DNA of 64,000 bases from Agelaius tricolor (Eukaryota; Chordata; Aves; Passeriformes; Icteridae). This document shows positions 50,370-62,673 of this stretch, in pieces (position 1 is the first letter of the stretch; every line of letters begins with the position of its first letter). The position numbers and the translations under genes are program-made. The notes beneath the pieces were generated by a model. It was not told the DNA's origin. It was given only the letters and a program-made list of their open reading frames with translations, and searched no databases. Where the stretch lies: positions 54,875,381 through 54,939,380 of the forward strand of contig JALJCS010000001.1 of the NCBI GenBank assembly GCA_023055355.1. Direction: 5' to 3'.

Positions 50370-53250
50370 AAGGTAGTAGCTCTTGTTCCTATGTGATTAT
50401 AATGAAGAAAGAAATGTTACTACACTATTTCTACTTAAATATTTATCTTATTTGAGCTCTGTCAATATAAAAAACCTGAACTGTACAGTAAGATGACCTG
50501 GAACAACCGCCTTTCTGATGGCTAAGCACAGCTCAGCAATGCTGGAAAATGAACACATTACACAGATGCAGGAGTCAGAAAATGATCCAAGCACAAGGCA
50601 GCCTTACTCCCACATAATGGGGCACTTTGTGAGGTTGTAAAGCAGGTGATGTATAAATTACACCAGTATAACAGCCCTTGGTATGTAAAGGAGTCCCATA
50701 AACATGGCAGGCAGTGTGGTACCTGGGAGCTGGAAGCTGGTAGCAGTAAAGTAGCAAAGAAGAGCCCGTAACAGATGGATTCCAATTTGACATATGTTGT
50801 TACAATCCTAAACCTGGCTGGCATCAATACTGAAGCTGTATCCATTTATGTTAGGATGATAGCCCTGACAAATGCTAGGCCTTTCTGGTACTGCTTTAGT
50901 GAATTTTTACAAATCTGGAAGTGTCATGGTCATGCATGTATGCTCTCTTCCCGAAAGGAAGGGATGACAGTCCCGTTGAAATCTCTGGGCAATAACAGAA
51001 GGCTGGAAGGAGTGATCTGATGCTGAAGTCTGCCATTGAACACCAGCCACAGAGATCAGGTGTGATGAAAGACTTGGTGTTGATGGAGGACTTTAAATAC
51101 CCAAGCATCTTCTAGAAAGCTGGTGTGGTGACAAACAGCCTGTCAAGCAGTTCCTACCCCACCTTCAAAGAACTTAACAGAAATTCATTGCAGAAAGGCA
51201 GCTTGTGTGAGAACAGTTGTGAAGTAACAGAGGGCACAATTCTTAGGAATGAAAAGTGAGAGAAAGAAGAATAAACCTAAAAGACTACAGAAGAAACATG
51301 ACCTTGGCAAAAATAACCTAGAAAAAAAAGGGGTGTCCCTGGGGACAATCAGCTTGATATGTTTTAAAGATCTAATTCTGAGGAAGAATAAACAGTGCCT
51401 CATTTTCTCTCCGAGTAGGGCAATGGGAAATAAGTTTCAATTGCAAAAAATTTTAAAATCTGTGAACACAGTTAGACCCTCAAATGGATTGCTTAGAGTA
51501 GATGCGGGATTTCCCTCTTGGGGTAGTTTCTAGGGACAGGGTAGACAAAGCATTATGAACAATTCAAGTACAGCTGGTATTGCATGAGAGTCATGGAGTG
51601 GGGAAGGTTTTCCCCATGATGAGGAAATTCAGTCTTCTTCTTATAAGAGACATGAAATTTGAGATGACTCAAACACTAGCCTTCAAGGGAAAGAAAATGT
51701 TTTGGCATTAAAGACTTCTAAAAATCTCCCAGCTTCCTCATTGTTCAAGATGAAAATTTTACCTATATAAACTTATGCAAGCTTTAATTTTTCTTTCTGG
51801 TTCATTTAACTATTTCAGAAACATCTAATTGGGTTAAATGTCTTTCCCACGTAAGTAGTTTTTGCCTCAAAGCTTTTTTACACACCTATCATGTATTAGT
51901 CATTTTCCAAAGAGTAATTTTCCTTCTCTTTTCTGCTCTTATACAAGAAATATATTTTAAATTGGTCTAGCACAACAAATTCTGTAGTTGAGCAGCTTGT
52001 AAATTATAACTGCTCTTTCAGCAATCAGGAAACCATTAAATTTTGCTAAGAAAAAGTGTTTTGCCTCCCCTGAATCTGATAAATTTTAAGGAAAATGAAT
52101 TATAGATTGTTATTAATAGGGATAACAATTAACATTTAATATGTAAATGAATATTATGCACCATAACAGGTCTGGAGAGATTTTCCTTTAAAGCCCCTGG
52201 TTTGGACAAAACAAACCTTGCAATTATCAGAGACATGAAGAATGCTAAATGAACTATAATGTCAAATCCTAAAAAGGCTAAAAGATGAAGTTTGCTCCAT
52301 GGCCTTCCCAGGATTCATTCTATTGCTGAACTGTGCTTTCTGCCCAAAAAGCCACTTCCCCAATCTCAGATAAAATAGAAATTACCATCCATAGAAGAAA
52401 ATCTCAATTAAAATCCATGACCTTAATACTGTCAGCAGACAAATCTGTGCCAGTTATAATTTTTTTTTTCCCCAGCAAGATCTATTCCAGAAGGGCTGAA
52501 ATGCTTCAATTTTTCTCAGAAAATTTTCACCCCAGTTTATTTGTTTACCTCCTCCCCACAGCCTTTATGCTTGCTGTTGAGCTTGAGAGGACATGAAACA
52601 TTTTTCCTGGCACCTGTAATAGTCCTGGGATCCCTCTTTAAAGCCAAAATTATATATTCACAGTAGGAGGACTGGTTCAGATAATCACAGGTCCAGAGGC
52701 CTTGACTACTACTTAGGCTAGAAATACCAGAAGATTAGTTTTTTCCAGTGCTGTTTTCCTAATCTTGTTTCTGGACTATGATGGAAAAAGGCACAAGAGA
52801 AATACTTTATAGAAAGGCAGAAGAGTCTAGAGGAGAGATTGGACTCTCTGCATATTTTAGAAAAGACTTTATTTTAGACTTAGTTTTATACAATAGTGAA
52901 AAATTATGTCTGAATAAAGTTAGTTGCCTCTTTTTCAAAATGTTGAAAGTCACACAAAATCTATTGCCAGTAACTTGTAGATATTTCCCTGTGGCTAAGT
53001 ATCTCACATTATACTTATTCAATATATTTTACTATAAGGAAGATAAGCATGTGCTTGTGGCACATTTTTTTTTGAATGTTTGGAAGAATGACTTGTGGTG
53101 GTTTTGCTGCTGTGTTCCTTGTGTTCTGTTTCCTTTTTTTTTGGTAGGGGGAGGTAGGAAGGTAGGCAAGGGCTTGTTTCTCTGGAGAAAGCATATTAAA
53201 CCAGAACAGCCATATTGGCTACATTTCAATTAGAAGACACAGTACATTAT
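50370..53250. other. Gene-free stretch
   Basis: It contains the longest ORF in the window (52778-53233, 151 codons, plus strand). Its product is rich in Phe, Leu, Cys and Lys with no domain I recognise, and minus-strand ORFs overlap it. I judge it non-coding. A faint LINE endonuclease-like peptide at 51072-51116 is listed separately. Confidence 0.55.
51072..51116 (+). pseudogene. Possible LINE endonuclease remnant
   Basis: The plus-strand translation here includes LVLMEDFKYPSIF followed by a stop and K. CR1-type endonucleases carry a conserved LVLMGDFN.PDICW block at their catalytic Asp-Asn motif. The match would include a Trp codon turned into a stop, and the catalytic Asn (GDFN) would be Lys here. 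Flanking sequence on either side does not align convincingly to CR1 by eye, so this may be coincidence or a very old fragment. Confidence 0.3.
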
Positions 53251-53255
53251 TTACA

Positions 53256-53425
53256 TGTTGTGGTGGGTTGACCTTGGTCATCTGCCAACCACCCACTCAG
53301 CCATTTTCCTGCTCTCTCTCATCAAGAAGATGGAGGAGAAAATTATGGAAAGTCTCCTGGCTTGAGATAAAGACAGGTAATTTATCAATTACCATCACAG
53401 GCAAAATGGAATTGACTTGCAGAAA
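53256..53425 (+). mobile_element. Avian endogenous retrovirus LTR fragment
   Basis: It starts TGTTGTGGTGGGTTGACCTT, a start seen in a widespread avian LTR type. It then follows that LTR in order: a CCACCCACTCAGCCATTTTCC block, a GGAGAAAATTATGGAAAG block, GGCTTGAGATAAAGACAGG, ATCAATTACCATCACAGGC and AAAATGGAATTGACTTGC. After about 53425 the similarity fades, although the following GC-richer 300 bp (to about 53700) may be a rearranged continuation. No retroviral genes accompany it. It could be a truncated solo LTR. Confidence 0.7.
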
Positions 53426-53795
53426 GTATCACTATATGTCCATTGGGTGTAGGTGGCCAAGTGTTGATGGTGGGGAGCTGTGTCTAGCTCAGTGTAGCCC
53501 TGAAGATCCTCTCCATGCTCCCTCTGCCTTCTCACTTCCAACACCTGGCCTCCCTCATCCAATACACATGTGCTGACAAAGTGTCCCCTAGCAGAGACAC
53601 TGGAAGTGTCTTTACACTGGAGGTCCTTGAGCCCAAATCATGTTTTATGGACTTGTTTATTGAGCTCACAGCCAAGGAGTGGCAAAACCAGCTTTGTTCA
53701 GCATGATGCCGTGTTATTTAATTCAGTCTATTGGAGGTTTTCTTCCTCTTTTTTAAAATACTTAATTTGTCACTGAAATACCCATGAACATATGG

Positions 53796-53819
53796 TGGTG
53801 AGATGTATGGTGAGATGTA
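53796..53819. repeat. Tandem duplication, 12-bp unit x2
   Basis: TGGTGAGATGTA occurs twice in perfect tandem. Confidence 0.95.
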
Positions 53820-56733
53820 CACTGCCTGCCAAATGAGCAACGACAAAAGATCAGTTAATGCAAACAACACAGGGCAGGCATAGAAGACAGGGGAGAAACG
53901 GAGGAATGACCAGGCTGGCAGGTTGCACATGGCCATGAAAAATGGAAATATACTATTTAAGTGAAATTAAGGCTTCTTCTCGTGTTGTTTCTTTAGACAT
54001 CATTCATGTGATTTCTTTCAGCAGCTCAACTGGTTTAAATATCTACTTCCAGCTTTCTGTAACTCCAAACCTGCAGTCTGAAGTTTCCACCAGTGCAATG
54101 TAGCCACTAGGTCAGACCTTATTTTCTCCAGATGTTGAGCATATGTCATTCTTAATAAAAGGAACAGGAGTTAGCACTGTGGAAAATCATGTGCTTTTAA
54201 AAGTGACTTGCAGTGGGATGGAAAACTGGAATTTTTCCCTCTCTTCTTCTTCATGATGTGCAAGAATAGCTAGAAAACTTTCTCCTTTTGAGGTTGAGTT
54301 TATTTGAGTGATGTGCTTAGAAATATCAGGAATATAAAATCATGTATTTCCTGGTTTTGGTAGGGGACTCTTTGGAGGCTTCATCTCCACTTATTGTTTA
54401 TTTGTCCTGAGGTATGGCTGAGCAGGGATCAGGGCTGCACTGTGCATATGTGATTTGTGCAGCATCTGGCACAATCTTTATTTGTTCTTAAAAGCTCTGT
54501 GGGTTTTAAATCTTAAACAAAGGAGTGTTTTCTCACAAGTTTTTTTAGGTAGGGCTGTTGAATGAGTGTGCTTGATTTAAGAAAGGGAAACAAAATTCCT
54601 TCTCCATTTCATCAGTGTGGGAAGAAAATGTTTTGGCTTGGCTTTACATGGTTAACCTGGGAAGCATTCATTATATCATTGTTTATCATTAAAATATGTT
54701 TTGTATAAATGTTTTTAGAATTGTGAGCATAACAGACTATCAAATATTTGGTTCATGTTAGTGAACTTTCCCTAAATAGAAGGTGGTAGTTAAAAATGGA
54801 AAGATACTTTATTCTTCTGCAGCCTCAATAAAACTAAATATTTTGGACAATATATTTAGATCATTTAGAATATTTCTAGTAACCAATTTCCATTACTTTT
54901 ATGATTTTTTTTTGCTGCCATAACAAGATAGATTCTTCTCCTGGTTTTAAAGTTTTCCTAGAAAACCAAACCAAATTAAACCAAAATGAACTACTGCGAA
55001 AAATATAGATTACAACTCTGAATTCTAGAAATAAATAATGAAGGACCAAAATAAAACATGTGAATTAAAAAATTAGCAAACATTCAGGGACCTTTATGAG
55101 ATTTGTAAGAAAGGAGCAAAACCAGAAACTTATTGATTCTGTTTTCATTTGTAGGGCACTTCAGAAAGAATTTTAAGTCAAATGTTTAAGTAGGAATCTG
55201 TCCTTTGGAGCTTCCTATGTTTTCCCTTCCACTCTCCTGGTACTTCTGTCTACTCTGAAAGACTTAATTGTGCAGAGACAAGCTATCTTTTTCAGCTGAG
55301 TCAGAGGCACCCATAAAATCTGAGCAGTTTAAATCAGATGGGAAAAATGTAAACAGGCTTAATCATGCATGAAAGCTTTCTCACAGTGTGCAAATGTAGA
55401 ATATAATTTGAGAGTTTCAGAAGTGCAAAAACTTGTATTGTTTGCATGGTGAGATCAAGGTTAATAAAAGAGGTGCTGAAGCAGAAAGCTGGCTTCCACA
55501 GGCACGAGGAGCAGAGCATGAAGGTTTTTTCACTGAACAAGGATTAATCAAGCATCTTTGACAGTTTAAAAAGACACTTCATGCAAGGAAGTGTTAGTAT
55601 CTTTTCATCTGTAAGGAAAAGATGATCCACAAAATCACTAAGGCAACTTCCCTGGCCCTGTATGCTCAGCTGCTCTTGATTTCATAGGAAAATAAAAGCG
55701 TGGAAGAAAAGACAGAACTGACTTTTGTAGACAAATATATGGGCTTTTGTTTTACTTTTGGTAAGGGTAAAGAATGGAGTGGAAGGATGTGCTAGATTAT
55801 TTTGTACTATGATATTTTAAACAGTAGCCAGAACCTTTAAACAGATTAGTGCAGCACACAATTAGTTTTCCAAACTTGGTCCTTTTATCTTACAGACTGG
55901 AAGACTTTGTTAAACTGAATTATTTCACTTTTCTTCTTGCTTTGGACCTGTAATTGTAATGAGAATAAATCCTTATAACTGTAGCATTTGAATGGTGTGC
56001 TGAAGTTCCAAAACCCAAGGGGGTTTTTGTATGTAGCTAATATGCTTCCTACCAACACTGTCAATACTGATCCTTCATTCCTGTAAGCAAATGTTCTGTA
56101 GTTTCTTTTTGATCAGCATTTGAGTTGGAAACAATCTGCCTAGATTGTCAGGGGTTCTTTAGATATTGTGAGAGGATATAAAGACCCCTTTATCTCTTAC
56201 TTCTCCTGAATTTGTTTGGGATCCTTTTATCCAAAAGATGTAGGACAAATGCCTATTTTGTTAAAATAGCTCAGTCTCGATTTTTGTATAACCTATATTT
56301 AAAGAACATTACAGCTTTTTACATATCCTTTCACTTTAAAAAACAAGCAGGCAGGAAAATATTAGGAGTTGTGGCATTGTCTAGTAAGGTGTGACTAAAC
56401 CTCAAACTAATAATGAGTTTTAACATGTTGTGTGTAATTTACAGAAAATAAAATTAAACTCTGATGGATCTTCTTCACACCGACGTTAAAAAAAACCGAA
56501 AAACCCACGAAAAACAAAACCACAGCTTTACTGAGAAAAAAATACAGTGTGAGCTGAAAACTACAGCTTTTTTGATTTTCGAGATAAAAAGTAGATCTGA
56601 ATAGGGAAATTGGCTCTTCCAAGACCTCCTCTTTGTATTAAAGGGAGTGATATTAGAGAGGCTTTAAGGGTTTCACATTCACACAGTTGTGAAGCAGCTG
56701 GTTCAAGGTACACCACAGTGAAGCACATTGATC

Positions 56734-56763
56734 ATTAGAGAAATGCAGATTAGAGAAATGCAC
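56734..56763. repeat. Tandem duplication, 15-bp unit x2
   Basis: ATTAGAGAAATGCAG and ATTAGAGAAATGCAC are adjacent and differ at the last base. Confidence 0.95.
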
Positions 56764-59700
56764 AGATTTTCAAAGAAACTATGAAAATGAAAACCTTCTT
56801 CTACATTCAAAAGCTCCAAAACTCCCAACTCTGGGGGTGTTGAGGGAAGTAATACTACACAGCAAGTGCTGGGAGACAGTGTGACCAAGGGAATGATGAA
56901 GGGTGCTGCAGGATTGGATTCCTTGCTTGCACATTTTTCTGGTGAGCTGTCTTTCACTGTCTGCAATCAGGAACTTCCTCTTGGCTTGCTGGAAGTAACA
57001 ATCTTTTCTATTTTTAACCTTGTTTATTTTTAACAAATTAATTTAATATACCTGACAAATTGTCATGCTTTCTAATTTCCCTTGAGTTAACATAAGGCAA
57101 TGTTGTAGACAAAGGCTTTTACTTTTTAAGATCCAGGCATACTTGGGGGCCTGCTGGAAGGGATTTGAGCTCTGATGATGTCAGCTGTCAGCATGTAGGG
57201 GACAAACATGCCCTCTCAGGAGTTTCCTGTGTCCTTAGAAAGGAGGCCTGAAGTGATGGGAGAACCTGTGGCTCCAGAAGCAGTGTATTCTGTGCAGATG
57301 GTGTACTTAAACAGGAACACTTCAAAATAATGGTGGCAGCTTGATTTTTCCTTCATCTCTTGTGCCTTTTGGGAAGTCACTCAAGTTGTAAAGGTGATCA
57401 TTATTTAAGGATGTGTGCTTCCCTTAAGCATGCGGGTTTTCTTGCACACAGCTCACTGAAAGTAAGGATGTTTTGGTTTTTTCCAGAAGCCACGAGGTTG
57501 TAGTCATTTGTGGAACAAAACCATGGAACTGGTATCATTTTCTTCAGTGAAGAAGATACAAGAAGTTTGTCAGAGATGAGTCTTTTACATTATTAACAAA
57601 GCAGAATTGTGCCTTATTGGTCCATTCTGAGGCAACTGGCTCTGACTTGTTGTCTCCAGTACACTGCAGTACAGGAAAGCTTCACTGCAGTGGGCAACAC
57701 ATGAAATGAGCCAGTGGGGGTGAAAGTTTCATCCCAACTCCCTGATCAGATATTGGTGGACTCAGTTGAGTATGGAGCATTAATTCAGCTCACACAACTG
57801 GTAGAAGTCAATTTTTGCATGAGCTGTGTCCTACAAAGCTAGGTATGAATTTTGCTTCAGGAATTGCATTGCATTCTCAGACTAATCATGTAATGTTTTT
57901 TGAGAATACTTCTTTTCTCATAGTTTTCTAAACCAACAGGGGACTTGAACAAAAAGCCTTTAATCACTAGCTATGTCTATATAGTTTAAAGGAACCTGTA
58001 ATAGACAGTTTGAAACCATATTATGCAATGTTGTATAAATCAGTGCTGGACACACTTATGAAATTTTAATCTAAAACCAATATTTGCTTAAACAGACTTC
58101 ATGCTGATATCTTTTTAAGTACTTTTCTTTGCAGCTCTTGTAATACTTAAAAGACAGGGTGAAAAATTCATTTGATTTTGAACAAAATATCATAAGAATG
58201 TACCTTTTGTACGAGGAAATAAACAGCTAAATCAGAGGAATAAGTAACTGAACTATTCTATATAGATGAATGTAATCAGTTGTTATCATTAGAAGTCAAG
58301 TTAAAGTATTGGAGAGAGAGATACAATATAATTTCATGTCAAGAAATTGTTGCACAAACTGTCCATTAACTGCCTATAAGGATGCATTAACATTTTTCAG
58401 TTTAACCTGCATAACCTTGATACCAAGCCAGAAACAGTTAATTCCACTTCTCTGCCCTTTTTGATTAAAATGACAAATGAACATGAACACAGAATACTCT
58501 AGTAATTTTACATACCCTGAAAAGGTGCCTTTTTCTCAATGAATGTAGAAATCCTGATCTTAGTACCTATTATTTGTGTACCTACATAGTTTTATCCTCT
58601 TCAGGGCAGCTTCTTGTGAGCCTTCACTTAATCATGTAGAAAATTAGGAGTAATTTTTACTAATTTTGAGGACTACAACCTTGAGTGTAATAAGGGAAAT
58701 CATTGTCCTTTAGTTTTTTGTTAAGAACACAGGTTATATCCATTCTTCTTGATGACAGCATCCAAGGCCAAAGACAGAGAAGTAAAATCATACACATGAA
58801 ACTGCATCTGTCTTATTTACAGTAGGAATATAATTTTTTTATTTTGTGAGTATATTCTCTCTTTGACCATGGAAAGCTTGAAAGATTTTTGAGTTTCCTG
58901 TTCTTTACAATTATTTTAGGGATGGGTCCTAGCTACCTTTACTTGCTCCTAAAGGAACTCTGCCTTGATAAAATGTGCAAAAGGTCAGTCTTTAATTTCA
59001 AAACCAAAACAGTTGAAAATAATTAGGGTATATTGACTTGTGGCAGGTGCTTTCCCAGCACTGCTCTCACAGCAGACTCCTGCTCTTACATCATCTTGCC
59101 AGTGAAGATTTACCCTTCTTGCCCATTTGTTCCTCCCCTGGGTGCTGGATTCAATGGAAATTAAAAAAATCAGTCTTCATTAGCAATTCTGCAAGAGCCT
59201 TTGATCAGATGGCTCATTTAGGGGAAGAAAGGAAGAGTGGAAGGAGAAGGCCACATGGTTATTTCTCCTTGTTACTGCTGGCTGCTCTCTCCAGCCTTCC
59301 TGTTTCCGATGCTGACATGTCAAAAAACTCTAGAGATGTCAGAGATTTTAAAATGAATACAGTTTCACTTCTCATGTGTGCCTTGACTCTTTAGAAAAGA
59401 ACAAACTCCACACTTCAATCTCTATCTAATTTTTGCTGGATGCAGTGTAGATACATTCCTCCTTATCAGAAAGTCTAAATGACACATGATGGATGTTAGT
59501 TCCTGTTATGTAAATATCTACTCAGTTATTACAGTCATGTGGGAATGTGCACATCAGTGTTGGTAGAGAGACCAGCTCTGACAGAGGCAATGATTCCCTC
59601 ACTCACCATCTCTGTATCTACTGTATGTGGTTTGGGTTAGCAATAGCTGCTTACCTGAAAGGGATAATTTAAGCTTTTCTTGCTTCTAAGGTGAAATAGT

Positions 59701-60298
59701 CGCTTTGATCTAAATATTTTCTTACTGAGAAAGGACCAGAGTGACTAAAGGAAGTGAGAAAGCTCTGGTTTCTGCCACTGGAGGTTCACAGCAAGAGACC
59801 TCATGCAACCATCCCATAAAACTGTTCCCAGAGGATGTGTTTGCTAACAGCTGCTAGGAGTGGAGTGTGGAGGGCACTGAACCCCCCTGAAGCTACCCAG
59901 CAAGGGCTCAAGCACTGCTTTTGCCACAGATCCATGCTAGATTACCATTACAGCCTATGCACTGCTAGAGAATTTTCTGGATTCTTGGAAGGGCTGGGAA
60001 CAAAGCCACTGTTGCCTACTTTCTGTCTTCTGGTGCTTTGGATTAAAGCAATGAAGTTCGGACTAAGGAAGGCAACTTCTGCTTCCAGAACACTGACAAA
60101 ATATTGGAAAAGAGAAACAAATTGGAATAGTCCATTATTAGCCGACTTTTCCCCACCTCACCATTTTTCTTCACTTTTCAGCAATGGCCATGGGCTACTC
60201 CTTCTGAAATTTCTGTGAATTGCTTACCAGCCTTCTTTTTTCTGTGCATTTTGTAAAAAAATCCATCCAATATTGTGCCTAGCATTGCATGCAGACAC

Positions 60299-60376
60299 TT
60301 CTCTCTTCTCTCTCTTCTCTTCTCTTCTCTTCTCTTCTCTTCTCTTCTCTTCTCTTCTCTTCTCTTCTCTTCTCTT
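60299..60376. repeat. (CTCTT)n pentanucleotide microsatellite
   Basis: About 13 uninterrupted copies of the 5-bp unit run from 60311 to 60376, preceded by imperfect TCTCT copies. The tract is wholly pyrimidine on the plus strand. Long perfect arrays like this are usually length-polymorphic and can form triplex structures. Confidence 0.97.
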
Positions 60377-60379
60377 CAT

Positions 60380-62670
60380 CCAATTTTACAACAGCAAGTA
60401 GTGTGATCTTATTTCTATTCTAGTGTCTCCAATTCAAAAAGCTGTCTGCTCTTTGACAAGTCAGATTTTATATGCAGACCAACCTGGCTAGAGGTTTTCA
60501 GCCTGAATCTAGCTAAAGCATAAAAGAGACAAGGCTCATATATTCTTACAATCCCCACACTGCTCGTATAAAATACAAATTACAGACATGACAGATTAAC
60601 TTTATCCTGTTACATCAACTGGGGATTTAGAAAAACTTTGCCACTGGCCACCTGACTTGTATGTTTGACCCTTTCTCCAACTCAGCAGCTCTGTTTTCCA
60701 TTTGGATAGTCTCTACCCTGCAGAGCATATAGTTTACTCTACCATTGTGCTGTTTAGTCACAAATACAACCATCTCAAAGTTTACTAATAACCCGCAGTG
60801 ACTTTGCACTGGAGGCAGGAGCTTTTCTAAGACCATCTTAGAAATTACTGCAGACCCAGCAGCCTTTACCTTTACCTTTACAGGAAGGCAGGAAGTGGGA
60901 GAGGTGCCTCAGCATCAAAATCTGTGACTTACCCCAGGGTCAATGCTTCTCCTGTTTGGAGTCCCCTGCAGCTTCACTCTTCACCATTTTGTAGGAGATG
61001 AAGTGAGAAATGCAGATATCCTGAAGACAGCAAAGTCTGTAGGGGTCTTTCAGGAGGAGAGGCATAAGAAAAAGCTTCTGAGTTGAACATGGAAGGTAAG
61101 GCTGGACCTACCAGAATAATGAAAATACTAGATACAACACTACAGTGCAATGGCTTTTTACATTTGGGTAAATGAAAATCTGAAGATACACAAATACAGA
61201 TAAGCCTACCCTATACGCTAAATTAAGTAAATATTATGTATAAATACATGAGTATACATTTGTATTTAGGTATGTGAAAATAAATTGTATTATTACTGTT
61301 ATGTACCATGTCTCCAAAAATCCTCCTTCTTTTCTTCATTTGCTAATATAAACACCCACAAAATGTTTTTTGCTGAATGTTTTAATACTATTTGGAATGC
61401 TAAAATTGTAGCTAAGAAAAATAAGAAGGCCCTGGTATTGGCTTTTTAACACCATAACACTGGAATACTACGATGTGTGAATTCTTTTCCCAGATGACTC
61501 AAGCTTCCTCAAAGCAGAGCAGCTCCCCTTGTGCTGCTTTTCTCAAGTTATACTTAAAATGACCCATAAGCAGAGTGAGACTGGATGAACATTTCTTTCT
61601 TCCACAGCCCTGTGAATTTTTAATGCCTGGCATTAAGGTGAAAATCATCATTTCTCTCTGCCTGCTGGGCGATGGGCCATCAATTAAATTCTCTTTTGTC
61701 CATATGTAAAATAGCTAATGGTTGCAGCTTCTTTCCATAATAGAGCCATTAGTGGTAATCTGCCCCTCTCTGCCAACTGATTTACTCAGATGGGTATAGA
61801 TGAATTGGCAGTAATGTGCTGTATAAACCTGGCTCTGTAGATGCCCTGAAAGCAACGAAGGTCTCTCAGTTTGATACTTTGCTGCACTATATGGCTGTTT
61901 GATGTATAACATAATCATATGCTGCTGTGGTTGTAGTTGAATATTTTGAATGTGGTTGTGTATTCCAGGTTGTGAATTTGGTTTACACAAATCTGATTCA
62001 TGATCTCACATAATGTACATAGAAATACCTTCAATTTGGTAATGTGAATCTGATTCACATTGATTATATTCAGCACTGGTGTTCAAAGCTCTAAATTTTC
62101 TTCACTGTTTGCTAGTTTACAAATACAATGGATAACTGTTAGGGAATTTGAAACCCTTTGATTATATGCCCATTTGACTCTGGAACAATTAATATTTTAT
62201 GTTTTATTTAAAAGTTTTTCTCTCTAAAGAATTCTAGCTTTTTCTTGGGAGGTGGGGAACACTGCAGGGGGGACATTGTGTTCCATGGTAATGATAAAGG
62301 AAGAAAGGAAAGCAAAGAAGAGACATTTTGTGAACAGTGATAAATGTTTCAGTCATGCGCTTACCCACATCAGTGTGCAGCGGCTGAATAATCAGTAAGA
62401 TAAACCATCATTTTCTTTGTATTTGCTGTTTGACAAGTTTAAGAAGCTAAGTAACTTATTTGGTAAAAAATGGCAATGATCCAGAGGAATGTGTTTTTAT
62501 TTCTTATTTTCCCTGGGTTGAAAGCCAATAATGTATATGCAGCTGTTAAGAGATTTATCATTACTTGAACATATAGGAAGACTTCAGCAAGACGGAAAAA
62601 GTCTGCAATGGTTAGGAAAACTGGAGAGAGCATTTATAAGTGAAATTGCCAAAAGAAAGATGGAATCATA
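60380..62670. other. Gene-free stretch
   Basis: No gene is recognised. Short palindromic features include TTAATGCC-T-GGCATTAA at 61619-61635 and AATGTGAATC-T-GATTCACATT at 62041-62061. ORFs are short and without domains. Confidence 0.6.
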
Positions 62671-62673
62671 TTG

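Larger units (their letters stand above)
53730..60298. other. Gene-free stretch
   Basis: About 6.5 kb without a recognisable gene. ORFs at 59038-59394 (118 codons) and 59835-60218 (127 codons) have no domain I recognise. Small tandem duplications lie at 53796-53819 (12 bp x2) and 56734-56763 (15 bp x2). An A-rich patch with three CpGs lies at about 56480-56520. Confidence 0.6.

Noticed and set aside
52778..53233. Longest ORF in the window, 151 codons
   Set aside because: No recognisable domain, composition typical of AT-rich random translation, overlapping ORFs on the other strand, and no splice or promoter context.
59835..60218. 127-codon plus-strand ORF
   Set aside because: No family resemblance and no exon signals that would make it a real single-exon gene.
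61043..61096. Exon-like segment before GAAG|GTAAGG at 61097
   Set aside because: Stops occur in all frames within the short interval after the nearest acceptor, and the acceptor is poor.
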